51,424 nt of DNA from Blautia sp. (GTDB lineage: Bacteria > Bacillota > Clostridia > Lachnospirales > Lachnospiraceae): NCBI GenBank assembly GCA_017459635.1, contig JAFUCO010000099.1:1-51424 (forward strand). Direction: 5' to 3'. A program made the position numbers and the translations under genes. Under the pieces are notes generated by a model. That model was not told the DNA's origin. It ran no database searches and worked only from the letters and a program-made list of their open reading frames with translations. Every line of letters begins with the position of its first letter. Positions within the stretch are counted from its first letter, which is position 1. Below are positions 34,967-43,641 of the stretch, in pieces.

Positions 34967-36595
34967 TCATTTAATATGCCCGAAAAGCTTTGTGTATATC
35001 TTTGCCAGATATCGTCCGCCCGGTATAAGCATTATCTCGTCCGTGGACGGCCTGCTGATAACAAGATATACCCCGAAGTATACTATAACGGCAACGATAA
35101 CCGCCACACCCAGGCTCACAATATTCGAGTTTACCAGGACATGCACTCCTTTGTATACTCCGAATGCAGCCGCTCCCATCGGGACTGACGCGGCCAGCGG
35201 AATCAGGTAAGCCTTCTTCCATGGATTCCGGTAGCCGAGGTATTTGCGCACTGATAATGAGTTCACGACACACATGACCACTGCATATATTATCATGGCG
35301 ATAACGATGCTGTAAACGCCAAGATCGGTAAACTGAAGAAGCAGTACCATGGCGATAATATCAGCGACAAGCGATATCGCCGCATGCCTCATTGGGATGC
35401 CCGGTTTTCCTATCGCCTGCAGCACACCGTTTGTGATGTTCGAATTGCCGTTAAGTATGACCGTAATGCCGCCCAGTATCAGCAGATTTCCGGCAACTCC
35501 GTTAGTCCCGCGGAATATCAGCCTTGTGACCGGCTGTGACAGCACAGCCAGGCCTATGGCCGAAGGAATCGAGATTATCATGCTTATCCAGGTCGCACGG
35601 TCGATCTTTACGCAGGCAAGGTCAATGTCTCCCTTTGCATAGTGGGCCGAAACCTCGGGCAGCATAGATGTAGGCGCTGTCGCTGCCAGCGTCAGAGGTA
35701 TATTGATAAGGGTGCCGAAATAACCGAACTCGGCGTACATTGTCTGAAGCACCGACTGGTCCATCCCCCTGCGCCCCAGAATATATGTGTACATATAGCT
35801 GTTAATATAGCTGTTCACATTGTATATGAAGGCGCTGAAGATGATGGGCATGATGATCAGGATGATCGTCTTAATGACCTCGGCAGTCGGCTCATCGACA
35901 GAGACCCTGTCCCTCATTATCCTCTTTTTGATGATCTTCCGGTTGATGAAGTATACCAGCAGCATAAACAGAAGCGCCGCTGCAACTCCGGCCCCGGTGC
36001 CCATTGTCGCCCCGGCCGCGCCCCATCTCTGGATCTCCGCTTCGCCCTGGCCCGCATGCATCCGTATCATTGTTGAAGACATCAGGAGGGCAAATACTGC
36101 CACAAATATCTGTTCTATTATCTGCGACAGCGAAGTCGGCATCATATTCCGGTAGGCCTGAAAATATCCTCTGAAAACACCGAGTATTCCCGACAGGAAT
36201 ATGGTCGGAGCAAGCATCTGAAGAGCCAGCCTTGCACCCGCCATCTTTTCAGGCACCAGTATCGAAGCGCCGAAAACACAGAAAAGCGCTACTGCGCCTC
36301 CTGCAACGACAGCATAGATAAGAGAACAGCGGAAAACCTTCTGGGCGTCACGATATCTCTTAAAGGCAAGCTTTTCAGCCATTATCTTTGACACTGCCTG
36401 AGGAATGCTGAAGGATGCGATCATCAGAAGGATGAAATAAGCGTTCTGCGCATACTGGAACAGGGCAAAGCTCTGGCTGCCAAGCGTGGCAGAAAGCGGG
36501 CTTTTGTACAGCATCCCGATGATCTTCGAAACAAGGGCCGCGATCATCAGGAAAGATGCGTTTTTCATCAGGGTATTGCTGTTGTCTTTCGCCAT
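34967..36595 (-). CDS. MurJ/SpoVB-type lipid flippase (polysaccharide biosynthesis protein)
   Basis: MOP-superfamily flippase predicted to move lipid-linked wall or polysaccharide precursors across the membrane. The 542 residues contain about 14 hydrophobic segments. The start (NASFLMIAALVSKIIGMLYKSPL) and the PTIFLSGILGVFRGYFQAYRNM and PLTLAATAPTSMLPEVSAHYA segments match the SpoVB/clostridial group. A role in sporulation or in lipid II export cannot be told apart. The stop codon abuts the MITE-like element; the uracil-DNA glycosylase gene ends 1 base upstream of the start. Confidence 0.9.
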   Translation of the reverse strand: MAKDNSNTLMKNASFLMIAALVSKIIGMLYKSPLSATLGSQSFALFQYAQNAYFILLMIASFSIPQAVSKIMAEKLAFKRYRDAQKVFRCSLIYAVVAGGAVALFCVFGASILVPEKMAGARLALQMLAPTIFLSGILGVFRGYFQAYRNMMPTSLSQIIEQIFVAVFALLMSSTMIRMHAGQGEAEIQRWGAAGATMGTGAGVAAALLFMLLVYFINRKIIKKRIMRDRVSVDEPTAEVIKTIILIIMPIIFSAFIYNVNSYINSYMYTYILGRRGMDQSVLQTMYAEFGYFGTLINIPLTLAATAPTSMLPEVSAHYAKGDIDLACVKIDRATWISMIISIPSAIGLAVLSQPVTRLIFRGTNGVAGNLLILGGITVILNGNSNITNGVLQAIGKPGIPMRHAAISLVADIIAMVLLLQFTDLGVYSIVIAMIIYAVVMCVVNSLSVRKYLGYRNPWKKAYLIPLAASVPMGAAAFGVYKGVHVLVNSNIVSLGVAVIVAVIVYFGVYLVISRPSTDEIMLIPGGRYLAKIYTKLFGHIK

Positions 36596-36596
36596 T

Positions 36597-37286
36597 TCAA
36601 AGGCTCTCCTGTCTGATATTCTCGATCTGCCAGTCGATCGGTGCCAGAGCGTGTTCTTCCAGGAACTCGTTGGTCCTGCTGAAATGCCGGCATCCGAAAA
36701 AACCCCGGCTGGCCGAAAGCGGACTTGGATGGGCTGCGGTCAGCACCAGATGGGCAGGATTGTCAAGCATCGCCATCTTGCTCTGGGCAGGACGTCCCCA
36801 CAGCAAAAAAACGATGGGCCTGTCCGATTCATTGAGGACCTTTATCGCCGCGTCGGTAAACTGTTCCCATCCTATTCCACGGTGCGACATGGGCTGGTGC
36901 GCCCTCACCGTAAGCACCGTGTTGAGCATCAGTACGCCCTGCTCCGCCCATTTTACAAGATAACCGTTGTCCGGTATATAGCAGCCGCAGTCGTCATGAA
37001 GCTCTTTATAAATATTGACAAGTGACGGCGGAATATCGACACCGTGCTTCACGGAGAAGCAGAGCCCGTGGGCCTGCCCTTCGTTGTGGTAAGGGTCCTG
37101 CCCAAGGATAACTACCTTGACTTTGTCAAGCGGCGTCAGATGAAACGCGTTGAAAATATCATTCGGAGGAGGGAAGACCCTCACAGTGCGATATTCCTCA
37201 TTGATCTTTTTATAAAGCCCGGCATAGTAAGGTTTATGAAACTCGTCTTTCAGAGCCTCCAGCCATTCTCCGGATATTGCCGGCAT
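36597..37286 (-). CDS. ung: Uracil-DNA glycosylase (family 1)
   Basis: Removes uracil from DNA to start base excision repair. The 229 residues include the water-activating motif VVILGQDPYHNEGQAHGLCF (about 54-73), the GVLMLNTVLTVR uracil-recognition segment (about 117) and the C-terminal HPSPLSASRGFFGC motif (about 189). Length is standard. A GGGGG run 6 bases upstream serves as the ribosome binding site. Confidence 0.97.
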   Translation of the reverse strand: MPAISGEWLEALKDEFHKPYYAGLYKKINEEYRTVRVFPPPNDIFNAFHLTPLDKVKVVILGQDPYHNEGQAHGLCFSVKHGVDIPPSLVNIYKELHDDCGCYIPDNGYLVKWAEQGVLMLNTVLTVRAHQPMSHRGIGWEQFTDAAIKVLNESDRPIVFLLWGRPAQSKMAMLDNPAHLVLTAAHPSPLSASRGFFGCRHFSRTNEFLEEHALAPIDWQIENIRQESL

Positions 37287-37322
37287 AGATATCCCCCCTG
37301 TCGACCTTCAGATACGTTATTA

Positions 37323-37390
37323 TTCACAGCCCGGCCGCCTGCAGCAGGTTCCGGGCCATCCATTCGGAAGCTCGCCTTTACGGCCGTGAA
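37323..37390. repeat. GTTCACGGCC-type inverted repeat after hisF
   Basis: TTCACAGCCCGGCCG at 37323 and CGGCCGTGAA at 37381-37390 form the outer arms of a hairpin in the 111-base gap between hisF and ung. Its outer words match the other hairpins of this type in the window. Confidence 0.5.
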
Positions 37391-37397
37391 CAGTTGC

Positions 37398-38162
37398 TCA
37401 GATCCTTCTAACAGGAATCCCCTGACTGTGAAGATACTCCTTTACTTCACGGATTTCAAGTTCTTTGTAATGAAAAAGTGATGCCGCGAGCGCTGCGTCA
37501 GCTCCGCCATCTGTGAGCGCTTCCTTAAAATGAACGAGTTCTCCCGCTCCGCCGGAGGCGATAACAGGCACAGGAACCGCGTCAGAGACGGCTTTTGTAA
37601 GCTCGATGTCATAGCCGGCTTTGGTACCGTCGCAGTCCATGCTGGTAAGCAGTATCTCTCCGGCTCCGAGCCTTACAGCCTCTTTAACCCACCAGAGCGC
37701 GTCTATGCCTGTATCAAGACGCCCTCCATGCTTGTAAACATTCCAGCCCGAACCATCGCTGCGCCTTTTTGCGTCTACGGCAAGAACCACGCACTGGCTT
37801 CCGAATTTGAGAGCCGCTTCACTTATCAGGGCAGGTCTGTCTATTGCAGCAGAATTAACCGATATCTTATCTGCGCCTTCACGGAGCAGCCTGCGGAAAT
37901 CATCTACTGTGCGAATGCCGCCGCCTACAGTGAACGGGATAAACACCTTTGATGCGACAGCCCTGACCATATCAACTACCGTGTCACGCTCTTCGTTTGA
38001 AGCAGTGATATCCAGGAATACAAGCTCATCCGCGCCTGCCGCATCGTAAGCCTCGGCGATCTCCACCGGATCTCCTGCATCCCTTAAGTTTACAAAATTG
38101 ACTCCCTTTACAACACGGCCTTTATTCACATCAAGGCACGGGATTATCCTTTTTGTCAGCAT
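37398..38162 (-). CDS. hisF: Imidazole glycerol phosphate synthase cyclase subunit HisF
   Basis: TIM-barrel half of the enzyme that makes imidazole glycerol phosphate and AICAR in histidine synthesis. The 254 residues have the normal start ([20 protein letters not shown], catalytic Asp at about 11), [13 protein letters not shown] (about 78), the catalytic Asp in [15 protein letters not shown] (about 174) and the phosphate-binding PVIASGGAG. The start codon shares one base with the hisH stop (TGATG), so translation is coupled. Confidence 0.98.
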   Translation of the reverse strand: MLTKRIIPCLDVNKGRVVKGVNFVNLRDAGDPVEIAEAYDAAGADELVFLDITASNEERDTVVDMVRAVASKVFIPFTVGGGIRTVDDFRRLLREGADKISVNSAAIDRPALISEAALKFGSQCVVLAVDAKRRSDGSGWNVYKHGGRLDTGIDALWWVKEAVRLGAGEILLTSMDCDGTKAGYDIELTKAVSDAVPVPVIASGGAGELVHFKEALTDGGADAALAASLFHYKELEIREVKEYLHSQGIPVRRI

Positions 38163-38782
38163 CAGCAGCCCTCCTTCCGTACAGAAACGAAATTTGAAAG
38201 CATCTTAAGGCCGCAGCTGCCGCTCTTCTCCGGATGGAACTGGCATGCAAACACATTCCCCTGCTCAACAGACGCATCGATAGTCACGCTGTATTCAGCA
38301 GTTGCCCTTACAATGCCCCTGTCTGCCGCTTCCAGATAATAGGAATGGACGAAATATACAAAAGCCTCATCCTCGATGCCCCTGAAAAGACGGCCATCAT
38401 TCTCAAGCTTCAGTGAATTCCAGCCCATATGAGGTATCTTAAGCCCCGGGGTGTCAGGGATCTTTTTTATCCTTCCCTTAAGTATTCCAAGTCCCGGTAC
38501 GCCCGGAGCCTCATCGCTCTCTTCAAAAAGAAGCTGCAGGCCCAGGCAGATCCCAAGAAACGGGATATCGCGTGATACAGTGCTGCGGATAGTATCGATA
38601 AGCCCGTAAGAGTTCAGCCTCTCCATCGCGTCTCCGAAATTTCCGACGCCGGGAAGTATCACATGGTCAGCCGAAAGGATTATCTCTTTTTCCCTGGTAA
38701 GGCATGTTTCGTACCCAAGCTTCTGAAGCGCCTTCTCAACACTCCTTATGTTGCCGGCATCATAATCAATGATCGCTATCAT
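38162..38782 (-). CDS. hisH: Imidazole glycerol phosphate synthase glutaminase subunit HisH
   Basis: Class I glutamine amidotransferase that supplies ammonia to HisF. The 206 residues begin [20 protein letters not shown], with the oxyanion segment [12 protein letters not shown] (about 47), the nucleophile elbow [14 protein letters not shown] (Cys about 79) and the His/Glu pair in [14 protein letters not shown] (about 184). No other histidine genes are in the window. Confidence 0.97.
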   Translation of the reverse strand: MIAIIDYDAGNIRSVEKALQKLGYETCLTREKEIILSADHVILPGVGNFGDAMERLNSYGLIDTIRSTVSRDIPFLGICLGLQLLFEESDEAPGVPGLGILKGRIKKIPDTPGLKIPHMGWNSLKLENDGRLFRGIEDEAFVYFVHSYYLEAADRGIVRATAEYSVTIDASVEQGNVFACQFHPEKSGSCGLKMLSNFVSVRKEGC

Positions 38783-38849
38783 ATAAATTCCTCTGTATTC
38801 AAGTCTTACATCAAGTCTCAGTGCATATCAGGTCCGGATCGGAACTCAT

Positions 38850-38893
38850 GCACCGCTCAGTGCAATCCAGTGTAAACCAGGATCACGTATTGC
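38850..38893. repeat. Partial duplication of the histidine kinase 3' end
   Basis: The last bases of the kinase gene (GCTCAGTGCAGATCCAGTGTAAACCAG, shown here only in part as GCTCAGTGCA and TCCAGTGTAAACCAG) recur about 38 bases further along at 38854-38880 with two bases missing. It looks like a small tandem duplication just past the stop codon. Confidence 0.6.
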
Positions 38894-40510
38894 TCAGTGC
38901 AGATCCAGTGTAAACCAGAATTCCACACCATCCTCATGGTTTTTCACGCCATATTGCTGGTTCATGGCTTCCATTATCGCCTTAACGATCGAAAGGCCTA
39001 TGCCGCTGCCGCCGTATTCTCTGGTCCTGGCCTTATCGACCTTGTAGAACTTCTGCCACAGATTAGGCAGGTCATCCTCGGGAATCGGGTTTCCGGTGTT
39101 GAAAACAGAAACCCGGGCTTTGCCGTCCTCCTCTTTAAGCTCTATTACAATACGTCCTTCTCCGCCCAGATGATGGATGGCGTTGCTGGTATAGTTTGTT
39201 ATGACCTCTTCCACCTTGAATTCATCAGCCCAGACATAGACGGGATGATCCGCTTCAAATATGACCTCAGCACCGCTCTGCTGCAGCATAATGTCCATGT
39301 TCTGAAGAACCCCGCGGATGACCGGAACAATGTCGAACCTTTCCATGACCACCGGATCCTTGCCGGACTCCAGTTGGTTGAGGGTAAGCAGGCTTTTTAC
39401 GAGTTTATTCATCTTCTGTGCTTCATCCATTATGACGTCACAGTAGAATTCACGGCTTTCCGGATCGTCAGAAATGTTGTCCTTTAGTCCTTCCGCATAG
39501 CCCTGGATGAGCGCTATAGGCGTCTTCAGCTCGTGGGACACATTGTCGAGGAATTCCTTACGCTTCTCGTCAATGGCTATCTTGTTTTCAATATCCTTCT
39601 GAAGCGAAAGGTTTGCGGTTTTGAGTTCCGAGATCGTCTTTTCCAACTGGTCAGACATCTTGTTGAAGCTGTCTCCCAGAACGTCGATCTCATTGCCCGC
39701 ATTGCTCTGGTATCTCTCCTCAAAATTCAGGTTTGCCATGTGCCTTGAGAGCGTTGTGAGCTCCTTGATAGGTCTGGTTAGCCTTCGTATCAAAAGGGTG
39801 AGGATAATCGCGCTCACGATCGTGACAAAAAGTCCTACAAAAAGGTAAAAACGGTTGGATATCTCAGCGCTCTCCGTAATGCTCTCAAGAGGAGTGCGGA
39901 TCAGGAAATAAATATCTCCCGTAAGATTTCCCCAGCACTCGACATAATCCATCCCCGCAAATTTGTCGCTTACCTGCTGTACAACACAGGTGTCATTCTT
40001 CATTATGACCCTGTGCCTGCTGCTGTCAAGCTTGTACAGATATCCGAACAGCTTTCCACGCAGCATCTTATCGTTCTCGCCCCAGGCATACCAGCCGCTG
40101 TTCTCACTGTTGATGATAACCCAGGAAAGATTATTCCGTGAACTGTATCTCCCCAATTCGTTGAGCGCCGAGGAATCCCCGGAATACTCATTCTCATCAG
40201 AATACAACTCACCGAAACTCCCACTCTCCAGGTCATCATCGTCGTTTTCACCTATATAGAATTCATAGGTATCATCGTAATCCCCCGACAGCAGGCTGTC
40301 AAGGTCAAGTAAAGCAATAGAGTCCCTGGCCGACAGAAGCACTTTCGTCTTCACCGAAATATAATACTTCTCAAGAAAAAACCCGTTCAGCAGCGTAATC
40401 ACCCCGATAGAAACCATCAGGACAATGATAAAGATGAGTGTGATCTGCTGCTGCAAAGAATGAAATTTCCTGCCGCCCTCTTCCTTATTTTTTCTAATCA
40501 TCGCTGCCAT
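38894..40510 (-). CDS. Sensor histidine kinase without a neighbouring response regulator
   Basis: Membrane sensor of a two-component system; signal unknown. The 538 residues have a first membrane helix (about 22-45), an acidic extracytoplasmic sensor (about 46-215), a second helix (about 217-240), a HAMP domain (about 240-295), HisKA with the phospho-acceptor His in FLDNVSHELKTPIAL (about 322), and an ATPase domain with the N box NYTSNAIHH, the G1 box VFNTGNPIPEDD and GGSGIGLSI. The upstream gene is malQ, not a response regulator; the space where a regulator gene would normally lie holds a dispersed repeat. Confidence 0.93.
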   Translation of the reverse strand: MAAMIRKNKEEGGRKFHSLQQQITLIFIIVLMVSIGVITLLNGFFLEKYYISVKTKVLLSARDSIALLDLDSLLSGDYDDTYEFYIGENDDDDLESGSFGELYSDENEYSGDSSALNELGRYSSRNNLSWVIINSENSGWYAWGENDKMLRGKLFGYLYKLDSSRHRVIMKNDTCVVQQVSDKFAGMDYVECWGNLTGDIYFLIRTPLESITESAEISNRFYLFVGLFVTIVSAIILTLLIRRLTRPIKELTTLSRHMANLNFEERYQSNAGNEIDVLGDSFNKMSDQLEKTISELKTANLSLQKDIENKIAIDEKRKEFLDNVSHELKTPIALIQGYAEGLKDNISDDPESREFYCDVIMDEAQKMNKLVKSLLTLNQLESGKDPVVMERFDIVPVIRGVLQNMDIMLQQSGAEVIFEADHPVYVWADEFKVEEVITNYTSNAIHHLGGEGRIVIELKEEDGKARVSVFNTGNPIPEDDLPNLWQKFYKVDKARTREYGGSGIGLSIVKAIMEAMNQQYGVKNHEDGVEFWFTLDLH

Positions 40511-40607
40511 ACAACACCTTCAAATCCGTAAGTCGTAGTCTCCGCCTAAGGATTGCAAAAAAGTCCCACTTTTTTACAACCCTGTGTATTGATATGTTTA
40601 CTAAAAA

Positions 40608-40769
40608 AGGCGTGTCCGGGGAAAGGGGGGTGTGGGGGGAAAACGTCGGACTTCGCAACTCTGAGAGTGTTTTCCCCCCACGCCTTTTCGGTACCATTAT
40701 GTCCCGGTAACCCGAAAACCCAAAAGCAAAGGGGTTAGGGGTGGCGAAAAAAGTAAGGTTTTTCACATC
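40608..40769. repeat. Full copy of the G-rich hairpin family after malQ
   Basis: GGTGTGGGGGGAAAAC at about 40629-40644 pairs with GTTTTCCCCCCACGCC, with the CTTCGCAACTCTGAGAG core between. Several changes from the copy at 19363 keep pairing through G-U or swapped pairs, for example ACACC becoming ACGCC. The repeat overlaps the malQ stop region and fills the gap before the histidine kinase gene. Confidence 0.8.
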
Positions 40770-42286
40770 CCCTCATTCTTCTGAGGAATGCGGCTGTATG
40801 TTTCCGCCAGCTGCCTTATGCTGTATGCAAGATCGTCCGACAGGAAGTTGGGCCGCAGCCGCCACTGCCAGTTCTCACCGGCGGTTCCCGGAGTATTGAT
40901 GCGCGACTCATTACCTTTAACAAGATAATCCTGAAGCGGGATAATGCACAGATCAGATACGGAACGATAAGCTTCCCTGATAAAATCCCAGACCAGTGCG
41001 CCGTAATCCGTATTCATGGAATTCAGGTATCTTCTTAAGTAATCCCTCTCACCGTCATTTATCATGTCAAGCCATGCCCTTGTAGGCGGATTGTCATGTG
41101 TGCCTGTGTATACAACACTGTTCTTCTCATGTCTGTGTGTCATATAAACACTGTCCCAGCTGGTAAATGCAAACTGCAGCACCTTCATTCCCGGGAAACC
41201 GGAATCATCAAGCAGCTTTTTGTTTTCCTTTGTCACATTTCCAAGATCCTCGGCGATTACGCAGAGCCCGTCTCCCTTCATCTCCGGCACTTTCTTTTTG
41301 AGTACCGTAAACAGGTCCATTCCCGGTCCTTTAAGGAGCTCTCCGTTTTCGGCCGTCTCATCCTCCGCCGGCACTGCGTAATAATCGCAAAAGCCGTGGA
41401 AATGATCTATCCTCACTACATCATACAGCTCGTAGCTTCTCTTCATGCGAAGCACCCACCAGGGATATCCTGCCTTCTTCATGCTGTCCCAGTCATATAC
41501 GGGGTTGCCCCACAGCTGTCCGGTGGCGCTGAAGGCATCGGGCGGACAGCCTGCAACCAGTTCAGGAGTAAGGTCATCATTCATGCGGAACACCTCAGGA
41601 TGAGCCCATACATCAGCGCTGTCCATGGCCACATAGAACGGGATGTCGCCGATTATCTTCACATTTTTAGAAGCAGCGTACTCATGCAGCTTTTTCCACT
41701 GCCGGTCAAACTCATACTGCTGGAACATGAAGAAGCCAATCTCGTCCGCAAGTTCAGTCAGGGCTTTTTTGATGGCCGCCGGCTTCCTGGTACGGTACGG
41801 AAGGTCCCAGTCCTGCCAGTTCTTTCCCTGCTCCTCGGTTTTGATTGCCATAATGAGCGCATAATCCTGCAGCCAGTCCTTCTCTTCTTTTACAAACTCA
41901 AGATAGTCCTTCTCTTTATCAAGCCCTTTTTCGGTAAACCTCTCATATGCCTTGCGAAGCAGGGTGAAGCGTCCCTGATAAAGAGCGCCGTAATCAACCT
42001 TCTCCTCGTTGTTTCCAAAATCAGTCGAATTACACTCATCCCAGGTGAGAAGTCCTTCCTCGATGAGTTTTTCAAGCCCGATAAAATAAGGATTTCCGGC
42101 AAAGGCGGAAAATGGCTGGTAAGGTGAATCGCCGAATCCGGTCGGGCCGACCGGCAGTACCTGCCAGAATCCCTGTCCGGATTTTTCAAGGAAATCTACA
42201 AAATCATATGCTTCTTTTGAAACGCACCCGATCCCGAACCGTGACGGCAGTGAAAAGACCGGGAACAAAATTCCGCTTTCTCTCAT
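40763..42286 (-). CDS. malQ: 4-alpha-glucanotransferase
   Basis: Glycoside hydrolase family 77 enzyme that transfers maltodextrin chains, used in starch or glycogen metabolism. The 507 residues begin MRESGILFPVFSLPSRFGIG and contain WQVLPVGPTGFGDSPYQPFS (about 38), the nucleophile region VVRIDHFHGFCDYYAVP (about 284), CVIAEDLGNVT (acid/base Glu, about 338) and the YTGTHDNPPTRAWL motif (about 387). I chose ATG 42286, which has GGAGG upstream, over an in-frame TTG 12 bases earlier that lies on that site. Confidence 0.96.
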   Translation of the reverse strand: MRESGILFPVFSLPSRFGIGCVSKEAYDFVDFLEKSGQGFWQVLPVGPTGFGDSPYQPFSAFAGNPYFIGLEKLIEEGLLTWDECNSTDFGNNEEKVDYGALYQGRFTLLRKAYERFTEKGLDKEKDYLEFVKEEKDWLQDYALIMAIKTEEQGKNWQDWDLPYRTRKPAAIKKALTELADEIGFFMFQQYEFDRQWKKLHEYAASKNVKIIGDIPFYVAMDSADVWAHPEVFRMNDDLTPELVAGCPPDAFSATGQLWGNPVYDWDSMKKAGYPWWVLRMKRSYELYDVVRIDHFHGFCDYYAVPAEDETAENGELLKGPGMDLFTVLKKKVPEMKGDGLCVIAEDLGNVTKENKKLLDDSGFPGMKVLQFAFTSWDSVYMTHRHEKNSVVYTGTHDNPPTRAWLDMINDGERDYLRRYLNSMNTDYGALVWDFIREAYRSVSDLCIIPLQDYLVKGNESRINTPGTAGENWQWRLRPNFLSDDLAYSIRQLAETYSRIPQKNEGM

Positions 42287-42296
42287 TAAAACCTCC

Positions 42297-42323
42297 AAAA
42301 GGAGGGGGTATCTGCCCCCTCCT
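42297..42323 (-). terminator. Terminator-like hairpin between the VOR operon and malQ
   Basis: AGGAGGGGG pairs with CCCCCTCCT (stem 42300-42323) and is followed on the minus strand by TTTT. It sits just after the gamma-subunit gene and upstream of malQ, whose ribosome binding site follows directly; partial readthrough is possible. Confidence 0.7.
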
Positions 42324-42328
42324 CACTA

Positions 42329-42862
42329 TTATTCGTAATCTCTTCCGATCTCCATGCATTTAAGGTTAAGATCAAGAAGGTCTGCATGTCTTGCCGAGAT
42401 GCATTTGCCAAGAGCTTTTTTGACAAGCTCCTCATCATATTCTCCGAATACCTGCAGCAGCTTGCCTACAAGTATCATGTTCGCAAGTGTCGGAACACCG
42501 TTGTCGCCTGCCAGCTTTGTGGCGGGAACATAATATACGTTCACATCGTCACGGGTGACTTTTCTTTCGATAAGGCTGCTGTCGACAAAAATGCTGCCGC
42601 CCGGCTTTACCATCGGCTCGTATTTGTCGAGTGACGGAAGGTTCATGGCAACCAGCACATCCGGGTTGGAGATGATCGGAGCGCCAACCGGGTCATCGCT
42701 TAAGATAACGCTGCAGTTTGCAGTGCCGCCGCGCATCTCCGGGCCGTAGGACGGAAGCCAGCTTACGTTCTTATCTTCGATCAGTCCTTTGTATGCGATC
42801 ACCTTTCCGGAGAACAGAAGTCCCTGTCCGCCGAATCCTGCAAAAAGTAATTCTCTGGTCAT
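42329..42862 (-). CDS. 2-oxoacid:ferredoxin oxidoreductase gamma subunit (VorC/KorC-type)
   Basis: Gamma-domain subunit of a CoA-dependent 2-oxoacid:ferredoxin oxidoreductase, helping to bind CoA. The 177 residues start MTRELLFAGFGGQGLLFSGK, with the conserved GFGGQG, then SWLPSYGPEMRGGTANCSVI. ATG 42862 was chosen because it has GGAGGC upstream and overlaps the beta-subunit stop in ATGA; a longer reading would lie mostly inside the beta gene. Confidence 0.93.
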   Translation of the reverse strand: MTRELLFAGFGGQGLLFSGKVIAYKGLIEDKNVSWLPSYGPEMRGGTANCSVILSDDPVGAPIISNPDVLVAMNLPSLDKYEPMVKPGGSIFVDSSLIERKVTRDDVNVYYVPATKLAGDNGVPTLANMILVGKLLQVFGEYDEELVKKALGKCISARHADLLDLNLKCMEIGRDYE

Positions 42863-43641
42863 TTGGCTGCCTCCTTTGCTCCGGGGATGATCCCTGCGCT
42901 TCTGTCCTTGTAAACACCAAGCGGATAATACGGGATCATGTTGTCGTCGATCCATTTAAGAGCCTGTGAAGGAGTCATTCCCCAGTTGGTCGGACAGGCC
43001 GAGATGACCTCGACGAGTGAAAAGCCCTTTCCGTCAACCTGGTTCTGGAATGCTTTCTTTATAGCTTTCTTTGCTTTATTTACATTTTTGACATTGTTTA
43101 CCGCAACACGCTCAAGGTATTCCGGTCCGTCAAGCATTGAAAGCATCTCGCAGATCTTTACAGGATAACCGCACTGGGTGACATCACGTCCATATGGAGA
43201 TGTCTGTGTAACCTGTCCCGGAAGGGAGGTTGGAGCCATCTGTCCGCCGGTCATTCCGTAAATTGCATTGTTGATGAAGACTACGGTGATATTCTCGTTT
43301 CTGGCAGCAGCGTGTACTGTCTCGGCAGTACCGATAGATGCAAGGTCGCCGTCTCCCTGATACGTGAAAACGATAAGGCCTTCGGGATCAGATCTTTTTA
43401 CGCCTGTAGCAACTGCCGGCGCGCGTCCGTGGGCTGCCTCGATCATGTCACAGCGGAAATAATCATAAGCCATAACAGCGCATCCTACCGGAGCAACGCC
43501 TACTGTTCTTCCTTCTATTCCAAGTTCATCGATAGCTTCCGCCACAAGGCGATGCACTATACCGTGTGTACATCCCGGGCAATAATGAAGCGGAACATCT
43601 GTAAGTGCATGGGGTTTATCAAAAACTACCATATCATTCAC
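42859..43641 (-). CDS. 2-oxoacid:ferredoxin oxidoreductase beta subunit (thiamine diphosphate-binding)
   Basis: Binds thiamine diphosphate and carries out decarboxylation or, in reverse, carboxylation at the C1 of the 2-oxo acid. The 260 residues include HYCPGCTHGIVHRLV (about 20), VGVAPVGCAVMAYDYF (about 47), the ThDP motif YQGDGDLASIGTAE...NNAIYGMTGGQMAPTS (about 95-135) and SLVEVISACPTNWG. It overlaps the alpha subunit by 8 bases and the gamma subunit by 4, indicating coupled translation. Confidence 0.94.
   Translation of the reverse strand: MNDMVVFDKPHALTDVPLHYCPGCTHGIVHRLVAEAIDELGIEGRTVGVAPVGCAVMAYDYFRCDMIEAAHGRAPAVATGVKRSDPEGLIVFTYQGDGDLASIGTAETVHAAARNENITVVFINNAIYGMTGGQMAPTSLPGQVTQTSPYGRDVTQCGYPVKICEMLSMLDGPEYLERVAVNNVKNVNKAKKAIKKAFQNQVDGKGFSLVEVISACPTNWGMTPSQALKWIDDNMIPYYPLGVYKDRSAGIIPGAKEAAK

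Noticed and set aside
40494-40766. 90-codon frame upstream of the histidine kinase that might be a regulator remnant
   Set aside because: It runs through the G-rich hairpin repeat, and its product has no receiver or winged-helix motif.
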